From assembly GCA_033439295.1 (NCBI GenBank), contig JAVTLE010000016.1:2728001-2792000 (forward strand): 64,000 nt of DNA, read 5' to 3'. The stretch's first letter is position 1. The number at the start of each line of letters is the position of its first letter. The notes under the pieces were generated by a model that did not search any database, had not been told where the DNA came from, and saw nothing but the letters and a program-made list of their open reading frames with translations. The position numbers were made by a program, and so were the translations under genes. This stretch comes from Deuterostichococcus epilithicus (Eukaryota; Chlorophyta; Trebouxiophyceae; Prasiolales; Stichococcaceae). Below are positions 39,301 to 50,432 of the stretch, piece after piece.

Positions 39301-41661
39301 ATGGCGTCTGAGTGCATCACTGTGGCCTCTGAGGGCATGTTGTGGCCTCTGAGTGCATACTTCCTGTGGCCCTGCAGACGGCAGGCGAGCTCGTTGACAG
39401 CCTGCCAGCGTCACTCCAAGCATGGCAGCCAGCCGCCGCTGCGATGTGAAGGCGGGTCTGCTTTTAGCGCCGCTGGCTCATGACCGGCCCACACACCAAG
39501 GCCCACATGGGGCCGGCTCAAGATTTGGCACACATATGCATGGCCCCAGAAGCCGATCGCGATTGAGCCATCACCCTTGCAGCAGCACTCATGCAGCGGC
39601 AGCGCCGCGGCGACAATCCCGAGAACATCAAGACGAGTCCATCTGAGAGCGCGCAGATCGAGGTCAATCCATCCGTTTCAGGCCAGCGCAGCACCTGCAG
39701 CAGCAGCGCGGCGACGATGCGGGAGCGGGCGGCCAGCGGGTACAGCAGCTCGATCAGCTCGCGCGCCCACACGCGGCAGCGCGCATCCCCGGGCTCCTCC
39801 ACCACCGCGCCCAGCAGCCGCACCTGCTTGACGATGCTATTCCTGAGTTCACAAGTCCCGAAACCTGGAATCGTATGTCCTGAAACTACTGGCCGAAGGA
39901 GCAGTCTGCACACCATCGCGTCCGGCACCCGCACCTGTCCCCCCGGTGCAGCGGTGCAACAGCGCAGGAGTCACCGCTGAAGCCATGTGCTGGTGCATCG
40001 GTCGGTTCGTGCAGGTTTGGTTCACAGCCCGAGCCCAGACCGCTCCGCCGAAGCGGCCAGCAGCCGCGAATACATCCCGGCCTTCGACCCGGCGACACCA
40101 GCGCATGAGAGCCCGTCCGAATCTCAGCCAGCTCAGCACCGCCACACCCACCACAGCGAGTGGGTGTGGCCTGAGGCGAGCGGCTGTGACGCCGTGAGCG
40201 CCCCAAGGAGTCCGCGGCAGCAGCAGAGGTGTGATGTCACCCGTGGATACGTTTGCAGAATCCAGGCGCTGGCAGGGGTGTGCTCCACCCACCAGCGAGT
40301 GGATGCCGCCGGAGGCGAACAGCTCTGACGCCGAGTGCCCTGAGGAGTCCGCGGCCGCAAGCGCGTACAGCGCCTTGAGCACATCGTCCAGCGCAATGGG
40401 CACATGGCGAGCCGCGCCCGCCTGGAGGATGGCGCACAGCGCCGGCACCGCGCCCGCCTTCACGGCCGCTGCCCTGCGGCAGCAGAGGGTGGGTCGAGGG
40501 ACACCCGGCTAGGGCCGCAAGTGCTGAGCCTCCGAGGCCGAGGGGGCGCCTGCAGGCCCCTCGGCGCGCGCCGCCAGCGCCTGGAAGGCCGCCGCCCCGC
40601 GGCATGGAAGCGCGGGCGATACGAGGAATGCAACACCATCAAGGCACGGCTGTGGGGCTTATTCCCTTGGGGCTTTGACTGGCAGGGAGCGTTGCCTCAA
40701 CACCATGCCGCAGGGTCTGGGGCACCAACATGACGATTGCATTGACACCGGGAAGGAAACATCTGTGCATGGGTGAGTGCACGCAGCCGCACCCAGATGG
40801 GCCAAACAGCACCTGGTATGTATCGGTTGCCTCGAGGCAGAACAACCAGAGGGCATGCAGTGCATGCGCAGACAGACCCCGCAGAATCGAACAAGAGACC
40901 GCCAGGTTCTAGCTGCCCCGCGCACAGACAGGTGGCCACCGACCTGTTAGCCGGATTGTTGCGTGCCAGCATGGTGAGAGCCTCCACCGCCGGCGACATG
41001 CGCGCCGCGCCCGTGCCCTCTGCCCAAGCGTCGTTGCTACCTGCCTTCTGCTGCCTGCCGGCGCTGCCGCCATTGCTGTCGCCGCCCGCGATGGCGGCCC
41101 TATCCCCGTTGCCACTGTCATGCACAGGACCTTCGGAGCCACCATTGTCATGATCTGCAGCGCCTGGCCTGCTGTCTGCGCTGCCGCCACCAGCGGCGCC
41201 GCCGCCGCGGTGGCGGGGCAGCCGCGGCGGCAGCGCAACATCGAGCAGCTTGACCAGCAGCGGGAAGCCGCCAGCCTCACGGAAGGCAGCCTGGAGCGGC
41301 AGGAACATGGACGCATTGCGCGCCAGGCCCTGCAGCGCCTTAAGCCCCTGTAGCTGTTGCGACTCTCCATCGGCCTGCGGGCAGACAGCAGGGACTTGGC
41401 GATCGTCTAAGCAGCCTTCGCCGATGGTGGTGGCCGGACTGCCCGAGAGTGTTTTGCACCGCTGGTCGCCTGTGCTGCTTCGGGAGGCGGCAGCAGCAAT
41501 GAGTCACAAGCTTGCATGTTTGCGCTTCCTTGCAGCGAGCTTGCATAGCTGCACGCTGCACAAGAACAGTGCGACTGCAATCATACCTGAATGTCCTTCA
41601 GGATGGTGGCCAGCATGGCCTGCACGCCCTGAGCCACCATTTCGTCATGCTGCCGCGCCAT
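33302..41661 (-). CDS. Armadillo-repeat and BTB-domain protein
   Basis: A long multi-exon minus-strand gene. ARM-type helical exons come first: 41661-41587 (possible first exon, MARQHDEMVAQGVQAML), 41347-40944, 40473-40293, 39842-39695, 39286-39226, 38976-38891, 38578-38408, 37752-37599 and 37179-36965. Next are 36804-36652, ending DLGDITFVVDG, and 36427-36333, reading EVVTGRAAIAAASPVVAAAL. Together these give the start of a BTB fold. Later exons are about 36160-36070, from 35584 (DQVVDLWLLAAHLRLAG), 34668-34523 (LAEAALLHVGRNLAALHADG, BACK-like), 34071-33924 and 33620-33302 (Ser/Pro-rich tail, stop). The ARM-then-BTB order matches plant ARIA/ABAP1-type proteins, thought to act as nuclear adaptors, some with ubiquitin ligases. 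That role is an inference. The 5' end and the exon order between 36330 and 34670 are uncertain. An N lies at 37031. Confidence 0.7.
34615..34807 (-). repeat. Copy of the start of the BACK-like exon of the ARM/BTB gene
   Basis: The exon starting at 34668 (ERLAEAALLHVGRNLAAL) has a copy starting at 34807 (ESLAVAVLLRTDRNLSTL), 139 bases upstream in gene order and also preceded by a CAG acceptor. The copy is open for at least 25 codons, so use as an additional or alternative exon is possible. Confidence 0.75.
37550..37573. repeat. GT dinucleotide microsatellite
   Basis: About eleven GT units lie in an intron of the ARM/BTB gene (CA on the coding strand). Confidence 0.9.
37679..37875 (-). repeat. 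Copy of the start of an ARM exon
   Basis: The exon at 37752-37599 (acceptor side) is matched by 37797-37870, 117 bases upstream in gene order. Shared + strand words are AGCAGCCCGCGCACCACGCC against GGCAGCCCGCACACGTGCCC, then AGCTGCCGGCATCCCTCTGC against AGCTGCCGGCTCCCTCCTGC. Confidence 0.8.
38303..38465 (-). repeat. Copy of the end of an ARM exon
   Basis: The exon end in 38420-38465 (RDLAALVHIALLASHAQ) is echoed 117 bases downstream in gene order at 38303-38345 (CDLVEPWATLPSLPPTS). The + strand words TGGGAGGCGAGCAGGGCAAT and TGGGAGGCAGGGAGGGCAGT show it at nucleotide level. Confidence 0.75.
40147..40365 (-). repeat. Copy of the end of an ARM exon
   Basis: The exon end at 40293-40365 is repeated at about 40147-40225. 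Both copies carry CACCCACCA...GCGAGTGG, a GAGGCGA(A/G)C(A/G)GCT run and AGGAGTCCGCGGC. The spacing is about 140 bases. The copy keeps no clean donor. Confidence 0.8.
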
Positions 41662-42792
41662 GATGGCAGCGGCCTCAGTGCCAGCACCTTCCCGCTGCCT
41701 TGCGCGGGCGACAGGCCGCCTGATGTGCCCGCCCTCAATTGTCTGCTACCCGGACGGCGCTGCCGCCGAGGGTGTCTCACAAACGGCTGCCGCGGCTGTG
41801 CACCACTCGCGGATCGGAAGGCCAGAGCGTTCTGGCAGGGTCGTGCCGCTTGCTGCACCGCCCGGCTGGCTGTTCTGGCGAGGTTCTGCTGCGTATGCCG
41901 GTGTGGCAGGGCCTGCGTCAAGGCACAGAGTTCAGTCAAGGTTGTTCCATCTCGAGGTTCGGTTCCAAGCAGCCGGACATGATCATGTTGATTGTTGGTG
42001 GGATGCCAAGCGACGAGATCAGCGCTAATGTCACTTTCTAGGCTGGTGTACCTAGCTTGCAAGTTCGGCCTGCAAGCAGTCGATCACTCCTTCAGATCGT
42101 GTTAGCAAGCTGGACGCCGCTTCCCGCTCGATCGCACCGAGCGAAATCCCAGGCCCGCGCATCTAAAGCCAATTGCTGTGATAAGCTGTGATGCAGTCGG
42201 GGTGATGGGGTGCTGTGGCTCACCGGTGTGCGGGTATGTGTGACTATCCACGACACCCAGCTGGCAGGGAAGCCGCGGCGAACAAATACAGCTAGTTACT
42301 TGGAGGAAGGCAGGACCCTGCTGATGGAATCGGATGCGTAGATTGCGGAGCTGTTTGGCTCCATTTTTGCCGGACGCATGCAAATTGCGCAAGAGCATGT
42401 TGCACGGGTTTTCGCTGCACAGATCATGTCAACTGGGAAGTTGAACTGTCAAATGGCAGTCACATTCCAAGTGCAAAGTTCTTCGTACCGGTAGCTGGTC
42501 CGGCGTGCGCCTCTAAGTCGTCTAAAAGGGCATGCACATCAGCATCCCGCTCCTAGACCGGCTGTCTACAGGACTGGCTTCTGGGCGTCCTCTGCTGCAA
42601 ATCACAGCGTAGCATACGACTCGCTTAGCAAGTGAAACCTGTAAGAGCGTCAAGGGCTCAGCCTCATGGTGAAAGTCAAGTGATGCACAGCGGCAAGCGG
42701 CCCTCCTTGCCGGCAGTCGGCGCGGAAGACTTTGCGTGAGCGTCAGCGGGCTCAGTCACTAGTAATATATATAAGCTCACAGCGTCGACGAG
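41662..42792. other. Divergent intergenic region, ARM/BTB and eIF2D genes
   Basis: This is the upstream region of both genes, and it may hold additional 5' exons of the ARM/BTB gene. An in-frame extension to a stop at about 41748 exists upstream of ATG 41661. No other family is recognisable. A TATA-like sequence precedes eIF2D. Confidence 0.5.
42765..42775 (+). promoter_or_regulatory. TATA-like element just upstream of eIF2D
   Basis: ATATATATAAG lies 18 bases before the eIF2D start codon. If it works at the usual 25-30 base distance, transcription would begin at or after the ATG, so either the leader is almost absent or the element is not a true TATA box. Confidence 0.35.
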
Positions 42793-45700
42793 ATGTTCAA
42801 AAAGAAGGGCGATGTGGTGCTGGCCCCGAGCCAACTCGTGTCGGGCGCCGACCGCAAGCGCCTTGCGCGGCGCGCTGCTGATGCCTTCAGGCTGGAACCC
42901 GAGGCGGCAGCGGAGCTGCTTCCTCCCAAAGCGCAGCTGGCGCTTGCGCGCTTTTCGCCACCCAGCCGCGCAGGCGCGCCTCCTCTTGCTGGCGATCATA
43001 TCGTTGTGCTGCAGACCATTGGCAGGATGTGTCACCCGCCTTCATTGCCTGCCATGGCATAGACACTTGCATCCGCTGCCACTCGTGGCATGTGCGCGTC
43101 CAGGTGCACCCGAAAGCAGATACGTGAATTCAATCTCTCTGCACTTACAAACGCGCAGCACTGTATACCCTGGACGGCGAGCCCTGGCTGCTGGACGCAC
43201 GGGCGGGTCGGCCAGACGACCTCGTGCCGACGGTGCTGGCGCTCTGGCTGCTGCCGGGTCTGCTTCCTTCAGTGCCCCTGCGCCACGCCGCCGTCTCGCA
43301 CTTCCTGATCAGTAAGTCCCCTAGATTATCGAGCCGCGTTGGTTGCCGCCTGCCTTGCTGCAGTCACGCCGGATCTCTGCCGTTTATGGGGACCATGCCT
43401 GCGCCCGGCGCGCCACTGACGCCTTTCTTGCTGCCTGTCTAAACCTGCCCTCTGAGGCGACTTCCGGGCCATTAAGAGCAAAGGAACTTTCAACAGAAAC
43501 CTTCCTTGGTGCAGATGGAGCGGACCTCATGCTACCGGGGGTAAACCCGGAGACGCTTCCGCAGCTGCCCGCCGGTCGCATGGTCAGCATCTGCGTGCCG
43601 GGCAACCCGGCGCCCCTTGCAGTGAGCTTTTCCTGCTGTCAATGCCTTTCTGTGTCCAGCCCCACGGTCGCCCCACGCTTCAGGGTTACACAGGAAGCAT
43701 GAGACCCAATGAGCGAAAGAAGAGACCCCCACCCTGCCACGCACATGGAACACCCGTGCAAGCAGTGCATGAAGCGCCAGATGCGCAATCGCAGATGCAC
43801 CAAACATCGTGACATGGTTTTGTCACGTGCACACCCAGGTTGGGCGCACGCTGCTGAGCACGGAGCAGATGCGCGGCGGCGGCAAGGGCCGCTGCGTGGA
43901 GCTGCTCCACGCTTTTGGCGACATGCTGTGGGCGCTGTCGCCGACCAAAGCGGCGCCCAATGAGGGCTTCTCTTTGGATGGCGTGCTACCTGTCAACGCG
44001 GGGGACGTTGATGCCGAAGAAGCGCCTGCAATGCCCGAGGCGGCTAGCGCTGCAGCGGCGACCGCAGGTGCATGCCGCTGTGACTCTACAAGCTCACACA
44101 GCACTGCGGGCCGACAAGTCTCCCAGGCGTGAGACGACATCGCACAACACATTGCGTTGGTCTTGCTTGCTGAGCGCTTGCAGTGTGCATCATGAGCGCG
44201 GGTAGCCCACTGATATGCAGTAAGGGCGGTGCAGGCCGAGCCGTGGGCTCTAAAACCTAAACCCTGCGCCTGTAGGAAGTTCAGCGCTGAGCGAGCAGCT
44301 GGCGCAGCTGCGGCTCAGCCCAGTGAACGGAGGCGGCACACACGACGTCGAGGCGCCAGGCGCAGCGGGCTCAGCAGAAAGCGCCGTCGGCAGCGCCAGC
44401 GGCGGCGGCGATCACGCTGATGGTGACGCCGGAGCGGCGACGCCGCAGCAGGGCGGGCTGCAGGAAGCGGCTGCGCTTCCGATGCCGCCGGCGGAGATGG
44501 ATGCATTATTGCAGGTGCGTCTGCAAACTGCCCATTCTAGAGCGTTGCCGGCTTGACCGCAAAAAGATGTCTTGCATGTGCCATGAGCCGGCGGCAGTGC
44601 ATCTCTGCAGGGGGCGGTGCTGACGCAGCTTGAGCAGGCTCAGCTGCAGCACACTGCCGATGTCAAGGAGTCAGAGCTTCAGCTTCAGCAGACCGGCATC
44701 TGCCGGTTATGGGCGCTATGCGAGCACCTGCCCCCCTGCTGCCACACGGGTGTGTTCACACGGCAACCCGTCCTTGCTGCAGGAGTCCCTGCTGCAGGCG
44801 CTGCACAGGCTGCCCGACAAGCAGCTGCCGATGGCCAGCGGCGTGTTGTGGCACTCGCATGTGCTGCCGGCGCGGCGCACGGGCGTGCACCTCGACCTGA
44901 AGGGTTCCACCCACAAGAAGCTGTCCAGGCTCCTCCAGGTGAGTTGAGGTTTAGGGGTTTAGGGCTGCACCTCAGTCCCAACAGCCTGCCGCCAGAGCAC
45001 CTGTGTGCGCATGCCATGGCATCATGTCAGGTGACGTCGAGGGCTCCACTCACAATCTGTCGCTGCAGGGTGGGGTCTGGCTTCCTCCGATTCCTGCGAA
45101 ATGATCTGGGGCAACCCTTCCTAGCCCCGGCAAGCAAGCTGGTGCAGGCGGCTGGGTGGTGTGTAGGCCTGAATGGTGCAGGAGACGATGCAAGGATATC
45201 TGTGCTGTATTGCCCTGCCATGCCAAGCCTGCTTCCGACTGATGGGGGACCTACCTCCACGCTTGCGCTGCGCCAGACTGAGGGCACGACACGGCACTTT
45301 TGCATTGCCGCAGGCCCGTGGCCAGGCAGGGTTCAGGGATTAGGCGACGACAAGCCCCTGACGAAGAGGCGCTCACGCGGCGCGTGTTGTCATGTCTTGT
45401 CTCTGATTGCCGCAGGCCCATGGCCAGGCGGGCAGCCGGCTGCTGACCCTGCGCGACGACAAGGCCTCCGGCGAGGTCGTGCTTGTGCACGTCGACCGCC
45501 GGCACCCGCTGTACCGAGGCCACGCCCGGTGGGCCGAGGAAGAGGCGGCGGGGGCGGCAGGCCCGGCAGCAGGCAGTGGCGGCGGCAGCGGTGCGCCTCC
45601 CGCCAGCTCTGCAAGCGCCTGCTGACCGCTGCGCCTCCTGCCGCGGGTCCCTGGCAAGGGCCTCGAATGCTGTCGCCTGCACCACTGCCAGATACTGACC

Positions 45701-47617
45701 ATTGTGACCATGGCTGTGCTGGCCCGCTGGTGGACGCAGCCACCGAGCTTATCATGTGTGCGGCAGGGGCGCAGACAGCGCTGGACTCCCAGCGTCCTCC
45801 CGCGCATCGTCTTACCGACGAGCTTTTTGACTGTGCCGCTGAAGCCCTAAAACCCTGCTGCAGGGCTGCTCATCGAGGAGGCCTTCCGGCCGCACCCGGC
45901 GCTGGTCCCGATCTTCGCCGCCGTCGGCACCGACCCCAAGGCCACATACTCGGCGCAGCGCGCCGGCGAGGTGGCGGTCGCCTACGCGCAGCAGGCGCGG
46001 CTGGAACAGGGCGCTTCCGCGCCGAGCCACATCCTGCTGGACGCAACGCTGTGCGACGCGCTCTTCAAGGTGTGCCCCGCCCTCTGAGGAGTTACCCACG
46101 GGCTAGGACTGCGCAGCGGAACAGAAGCAGGAGCAGGCAGGGCGCACGAGTGTTATCACGCGCTGCCGCCACATAGCTGCGAGCCGGCAGTGACGGAGTG
46201 CCCGAACCAGTGTGCTCCTGTCGGGCCAGACGGCGCTGGGCAGGGGTGCCTTGCCCCCTTTGTTTGGTCTACTTCCTGGGACGGACATCAGGTCCACTGC
46301 CGGCGCTCTGGGCATTCTACAACAGGACAGCGCCCTCTCTTTTTGAGCTGCCAGTGCCGCACCCGCGCTGGGCTGATGCCTGCGTGTCTTCACACGGTGC
46401 CTTTCCAATGCGCAGGGCGTCCTGAAGAAGGGAGCCGCATTCCCGACGGAGCTGCCCAAGTCGCAGCTGCGCGGCGCCTTTTTGCAGCGCATGCTGCCGC
46501 AGCTGCAGATCACCCGCGGTGCGCGCCGTAACGCCCTCGAAGGCAGCCTTGCAAGCCAGTCGCTCGTGTCCATCCCCTGGCCACTCAACTGGCCGTGACA
46601 GCTCAACCCGGGATGCAGAGGCTCTCCCTCTGGCCCGTTGAGTCCGATCCTAGGCCGTTGTAGCGCTCAGTAGGTGTCTCTCCCTCGTTCAAGCAGTGTA
46701 GTCGAGAGCTCACTGCATCATCTGGGCTAGTTTCGCGGTCGCTGAAGCCCGCTCCCTGCCCTGTCCTGGCAGGGGGGCTGACGGCGGTCAGAAAGGGCGC
46801 CCTGACACCGGTGCAGGTCACAACGGAGAAGCGCAGCGGCAACAAAGTGCGCCGCCTCAACTTTCAAGGCTCTTCCAAGCCTGAATGTAACCCCTAAACA
46901 GGTTGAGGTTCTGCAGGCTGGCTCTGAGTTAAGCCTTCATTGTCCTTGTCCGCCCATCGACTTGGTGTTGCGGGGCGGCAGGGGGTTCAATCGTCCAACC
47001 TCTTTGAGCGCCTCGGCCACATCGACATGGAGCTGTGCTGCGCGGGCATGCGACAGGGTGTGCTTTGCCAATCCTTGGAATGCGGCTGAGGCACGGCCCA
47101 CACAATACCTGTGCTGCCAGGCAGCCCACGCATGGCTTTTGACCTGGGTGCAGAAAATCACACGAGTGGTGGGCGTCGAGACCTTCTTGCTGGACGCCCA
47201 TGAGCTGGCGGCGGACCTCCAGAAGCGCTTTGCCGCATCCGCCACCGTGGCCGAGCTGCCCGGCGACAAGAACAAGAACCGCTTCGAGATCGTGCTGCAG
47301 GTCTGGGTTCCAGACGCCTGGCGCCGTCCGCCTTTGTGCTGCACATTGTATCATCACTGTGTGAGCACTGCTTGGTCGCGCGCGTCGAGCAGGCTCGAGC
47401 GCTTGCAATATGCGAAAGGCTGGTCACCCAATACTCGCCTGGGCAGGGTTTGTTTGTCGAGGTCAAGCAATCCCTCCTGTGCCGATGCAGACCATACAGT
47501 TGGTTTGTGCAGGGCGAGGTTGTGAAGAAGCTGGCGGCGTATCTGGAGTCGGGGCACGGCATCCCCGGCAAGTACATCTCCGTCAAGGAGCCGGCCAAGA
47601 AAGGCGGCAAGAAGTGA
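42793..47617 (+). CDS. EIF2D: Translation initiation factor eIF2D (ligatin)
   Basis: eIF2D delivers or removes tRNA at the 40S P site and recycles ribosomes in the cytosol. Twelve exons close in frame to about 624 residues, near the human length: 42793-42973, 43159-43311, 43515-43621, 43839-44067, 44276-44514, 44783-44938, 45416-45590, 45864-46069, 46416-46518, 46773-46846, 47154-47300, 47513-47617. The N-terminus MFKKKGDVV and DGADLMLPGVNPETLPQLPA match the ligatin/PUA part. MDALLQESLLQALHRL and HLDLKGSTHKKLSRLLQ match the middle region. LLDATLCDALFKGVLKKG matches the SWIB-like region. RSGNKKITRVVGVETFLLD with the C-terminal VVKKLAAYLESGHGIPGKYI is the SUI1 fold. The first intron appears to use a GC donor at 42974. 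Two exon-edge copies lie in its introns. Confidence 0.95.
44894..45068 (+). repeat. Copy of an exon end in eIF2D
   Basis: The exon end GACCTGAAGGGTTCCACCCA (from 44894) recurs 139 bases downstream as GACGTCGAGGGCTCCACTCA (from 45033). The copy ends in CTGCAG where the exon ends in CTCCAG plus donor. Confidence 0.75.
45301..45475 (+). repeat. Copy of an exon start in eIF2D
   Basis: ATTGCCGCAGGCCCGTGGCC (45304-45323) precedes the true acceptor and exon start ATTGCCGCAGGCCCATGGCC by 102 bases. Similarity continues to a shared GCGACGACAAG. The copy has an in-frame stop. Confidence 0.88.
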
Positions 47618-48157
47618 CGTATTGCGAGAGGTTGTCATTTAGCTGGCTGACCCAACAACCACTGTCTGAACAGAGTGACTCACAAAGGGTTAGGGTCAGG
47701 AAGCCGCTCTGGCCTTTCTCTGATGTGCTCTAATCCTGTGCTTCGGCGAGTCCGCAAGCACTGATGGTAATCAAGCGATCTGCCCAGCGACAGCTGGTGA
47801 CAAGCAGCGTCGCTGCTATGCGGCAGCGGCGGTGGCACGCTAGTCGGCGCACAGAAACAGTGCGCAAGTGCGGTTGTGGCGCCGTGGACAGGACCTGCCG
47901 GCGCTCCTCGACGGTAGCCTCCGTGTCTGGAGGACGCATCAGACCTGCTGCTGGCAGAGAGCTGTGACTCGAAACATCGTAGTCCCTGTAGCTGTCCGAC
48001 AAGGGTCGGCGAGGTTGATGCCGCAACATCTTTTGCATCTCTGCCGAATCACACCCCGACCCGATAAGCTTCAAGTCACCGGCCGCCCAACCGCAGACCG
48101 CCAGCGCCGCGCCTCTCGCATTCACCTGCAGTCATCAGCCCCGTATCAGCCGCAGCT
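47618..48157. other. Intergenic region, eIF2D to psaE
   Basis: This holds the 3' flank of eIF2D and the promoter region of psaE. A GATAAG (48063-48068), the core of a light-response element in plants, lies about 90 bases before the psaE start; on its own it is weak evidence. No exon is supported. Confidence 0.45.
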
Positions 48158-49598
48158 ATGGCGTGCCTCACAGCCTCCAGCAGCGCTCTTGCCGGCACCC
48201 GGCTGGTGGCCGCCCCCCGCGGTGAGCAGTGCTGGTCACCCCGGCCCTACTCCAGACCGTGTGCAGGTCGGGGACATCGGGGTGCGAGTAGAAGTGCAGG
48301 CCGATGCAGCCGCGGGCTGGACGCTGTTGGCCCCTAGGAAGGCGTGGAGCTGCCTTGCGATGGCGACGCTGAGAACCGTGCAGCGTGCGAATTTCGGACG
48401 CCGCCCAGGCCGTTGATCCGGCTGGAGGGACGGTTGGCCACGCCCATCAGCTGTATGAAAGCCCGCCTCGCTCGCTGCGAGGCAGAGCGGGCGGGACAGC
48501 AGTGTCGCCAAGTATCTTTCTGCTCAGCTTGAACTGACGAGTGATCGACGCCATGCAGGCCGCGTCACAGCCCGCCGCCCGATCCGGGTGGTGCGCGCAG
48601 GCGAGGAGCCGGAGAACGCGTGAGTGTTCCGCCTTCTGCCTGCCCCCTAGTCCATGCAGGCAACCTCGATGCTTGATCTGGTGCCTTCATTTGCGAAGTC
48701 TGCTCATTGTCATCTGCGCTCTGCCATCGTGCAAGTCCACCGCTGTTGAAAATATGCAAAGCGTCCCGATTGCCTGACAACCCGAACCACCAGGTGGTAT
48801 CCAGCCACGGTGCTGAGGTTCGCACCTGTGTCCCATCTGGCCTGCAGACAGCCCAAGGGCAGCGACGCCCCTAAGGAGAAGAAGCCGGAGGTCGGCCCCA
48901 AGCGTGGTTCGCAGGTGGGCGTCCGGCAGTGTCCATGCGTCAGCAGTCCTCTGCAGCGCTTGCAGCAGTGACGCGCACTCCCGCCGGGCGAGCATGCCCA
49001 GTGCACCAAATCACGGGAGCTGCTGCTGACATGTCCACCTCTCATCAAAGCTGCGGCAGGCAGTGCATTGCAGGATGCGGGGCTTTAGCGTCCTCTCTGG
49101 GCTTGTTGTTGGGAACTTGTTGAAAAATCTGCCGCCCCTCCGCTGTAGGTGCGTGTGCTGCGGCCAGAGTCATTCTGGTACCGGGAGGTGGGCAAGGTGG
49201 TGTCCGTCGACCAGGTGGGTTCCATTCGTCGTTATCTGTGCTCTTTGGTTCACCCAGGCTCACCCGCTGGTTGCCGCTGTTCCGCTGCCAGCGGCATGTA
49301 GCTCTCCGGGGGCATGTATAGACCAGCTGGCAGCAGCAGCATTCCGGCGTTCTCTGCTCAAGTGGTCCAACAGAATGGAATCGCCTGTGCTTTTCGAGCA
49401 CAGGTGCCCCAGCCCGGCATGCGTCTCAATTGATCTGGGTCTGTTGCCATTGCAAAACGCGATACCCTTTGCTGACTTCTTTGCTGCGTCCGAATGCAGA
49501 GCGGCATCCTCTACCCGGTGGTGGTGCGGTTCAACAGCGTGAACTACGCCGGCGTGTCCACAAACAACTACGGCCTGAACGAGGTGGAGGCCGCCTGA
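48158..49598 (+). CDS. PSAE: Photosystem I reaction centre subunit IV (PsaE), nuclear-encoded
   Basis: PsaE is a small SH3-like stromal subunit of photosystem I that helps dock ferredoxin and supports cyclic electron flow. Five exons close in frame to about 118 residues: 48158-48221, 48559-48619, 48848-48914, 49149-49214, 49500-49598. The first exon and part of the second give a transit peptide ([20 protein letters not shown] onward to VVRAG). An acidic and Lys-rich segment follows, then the conserved core [27 protein letters not shown] and [23 protein letters not shown] 48158 is the only start that gives this layout. All introns are GT-AG. The neighbour eIF2D is on the same strand 540 bases upstream but unrelated in job. 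Confidence 0.97.
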
Positions 49599-50432
49599 GC
49601 GGCGCCCAGCCTGCAGCAGCCGTTCGCAGCGGGGGCATGCGAATTTCGTGCGAAATTCGCAATCAGTGGGGGACGGCCCAGCCGCGCACCAGGCGCCAGG
49701 GTCTTGAGGCACGCCGTTGGCTGCAGCCCGCCTCGCCGCAGGCGCACCTTGCCAGCGCGGCGCGGCGGCCGCAGCAGCCGCCTGCCAGAATAACCCCTCA
49801 GAGGCAGTTTCATAGCACATTGTTGTACGGTCCCACAGTCCCCGTCGAGTAGATGGCGAGGAGGAGGATGGGAGTGCAAAATTTTCGAGCATACACGATG
49901 CAGGCTGTGTGAGTTGCTCAAAGTTGCCGCGGCGAGGCAGGGAAAGAGAAGCCAACGCAGCGGGTTCCCTGCCACCGCGCCGTTCTGACACGAATGCCAC
50001 CATTGCCCGTGCCTAGAGCAAAAGGCCCAGGCAAGGTTCAGTTGTTTGAAATCGTTCTGTAAAGCAGTCCAGGTCGCTCGACATTTCATTGCCGGATAGG
50101 CATACTGCTGGATTCCCTCGCTTCTTGCAGCAATGGCACCCACACACCAGCTCTAGGTATGTACCTCAAAAGACAACAGCTGAGACATCCGCAATTCAAT
50201 CACTCGCATACTTCAAGAACGCCATCTGTACCTCCCACAGCTCCCACATTCACGCAGCTCCCACAGTCACGGCCAAGGACTACCAGCCCATCCATTCTAC
50301 CCATCAGGTGACAATAGGTCGTCCAGGCGAGGCTGGCATGTCACATCATTCCGTGCCCAAGTCGTCACACATGGCCATCTGAGGCTTGGGGCCTTGCGGG
50401 CATTTGAGGTCTCAGGAGGCAGCCCAGCTGCC
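49599..50432. other. Convergent region after psaE and the Vps62-like gene
   Basis: Some 830 bases between convergent stop codons. The first 250 are GC-rich, the rest less so. Nothing coding is supported and no repeat was noticed. Confidence 0.5.

Noticed and set aside
44617-46176. A 519-codon open frame on the plus strand
   Set aside because: It runs across several eIF2D exons and introns partly in another frame, has no family of its own and ignores well-supported splice sites.
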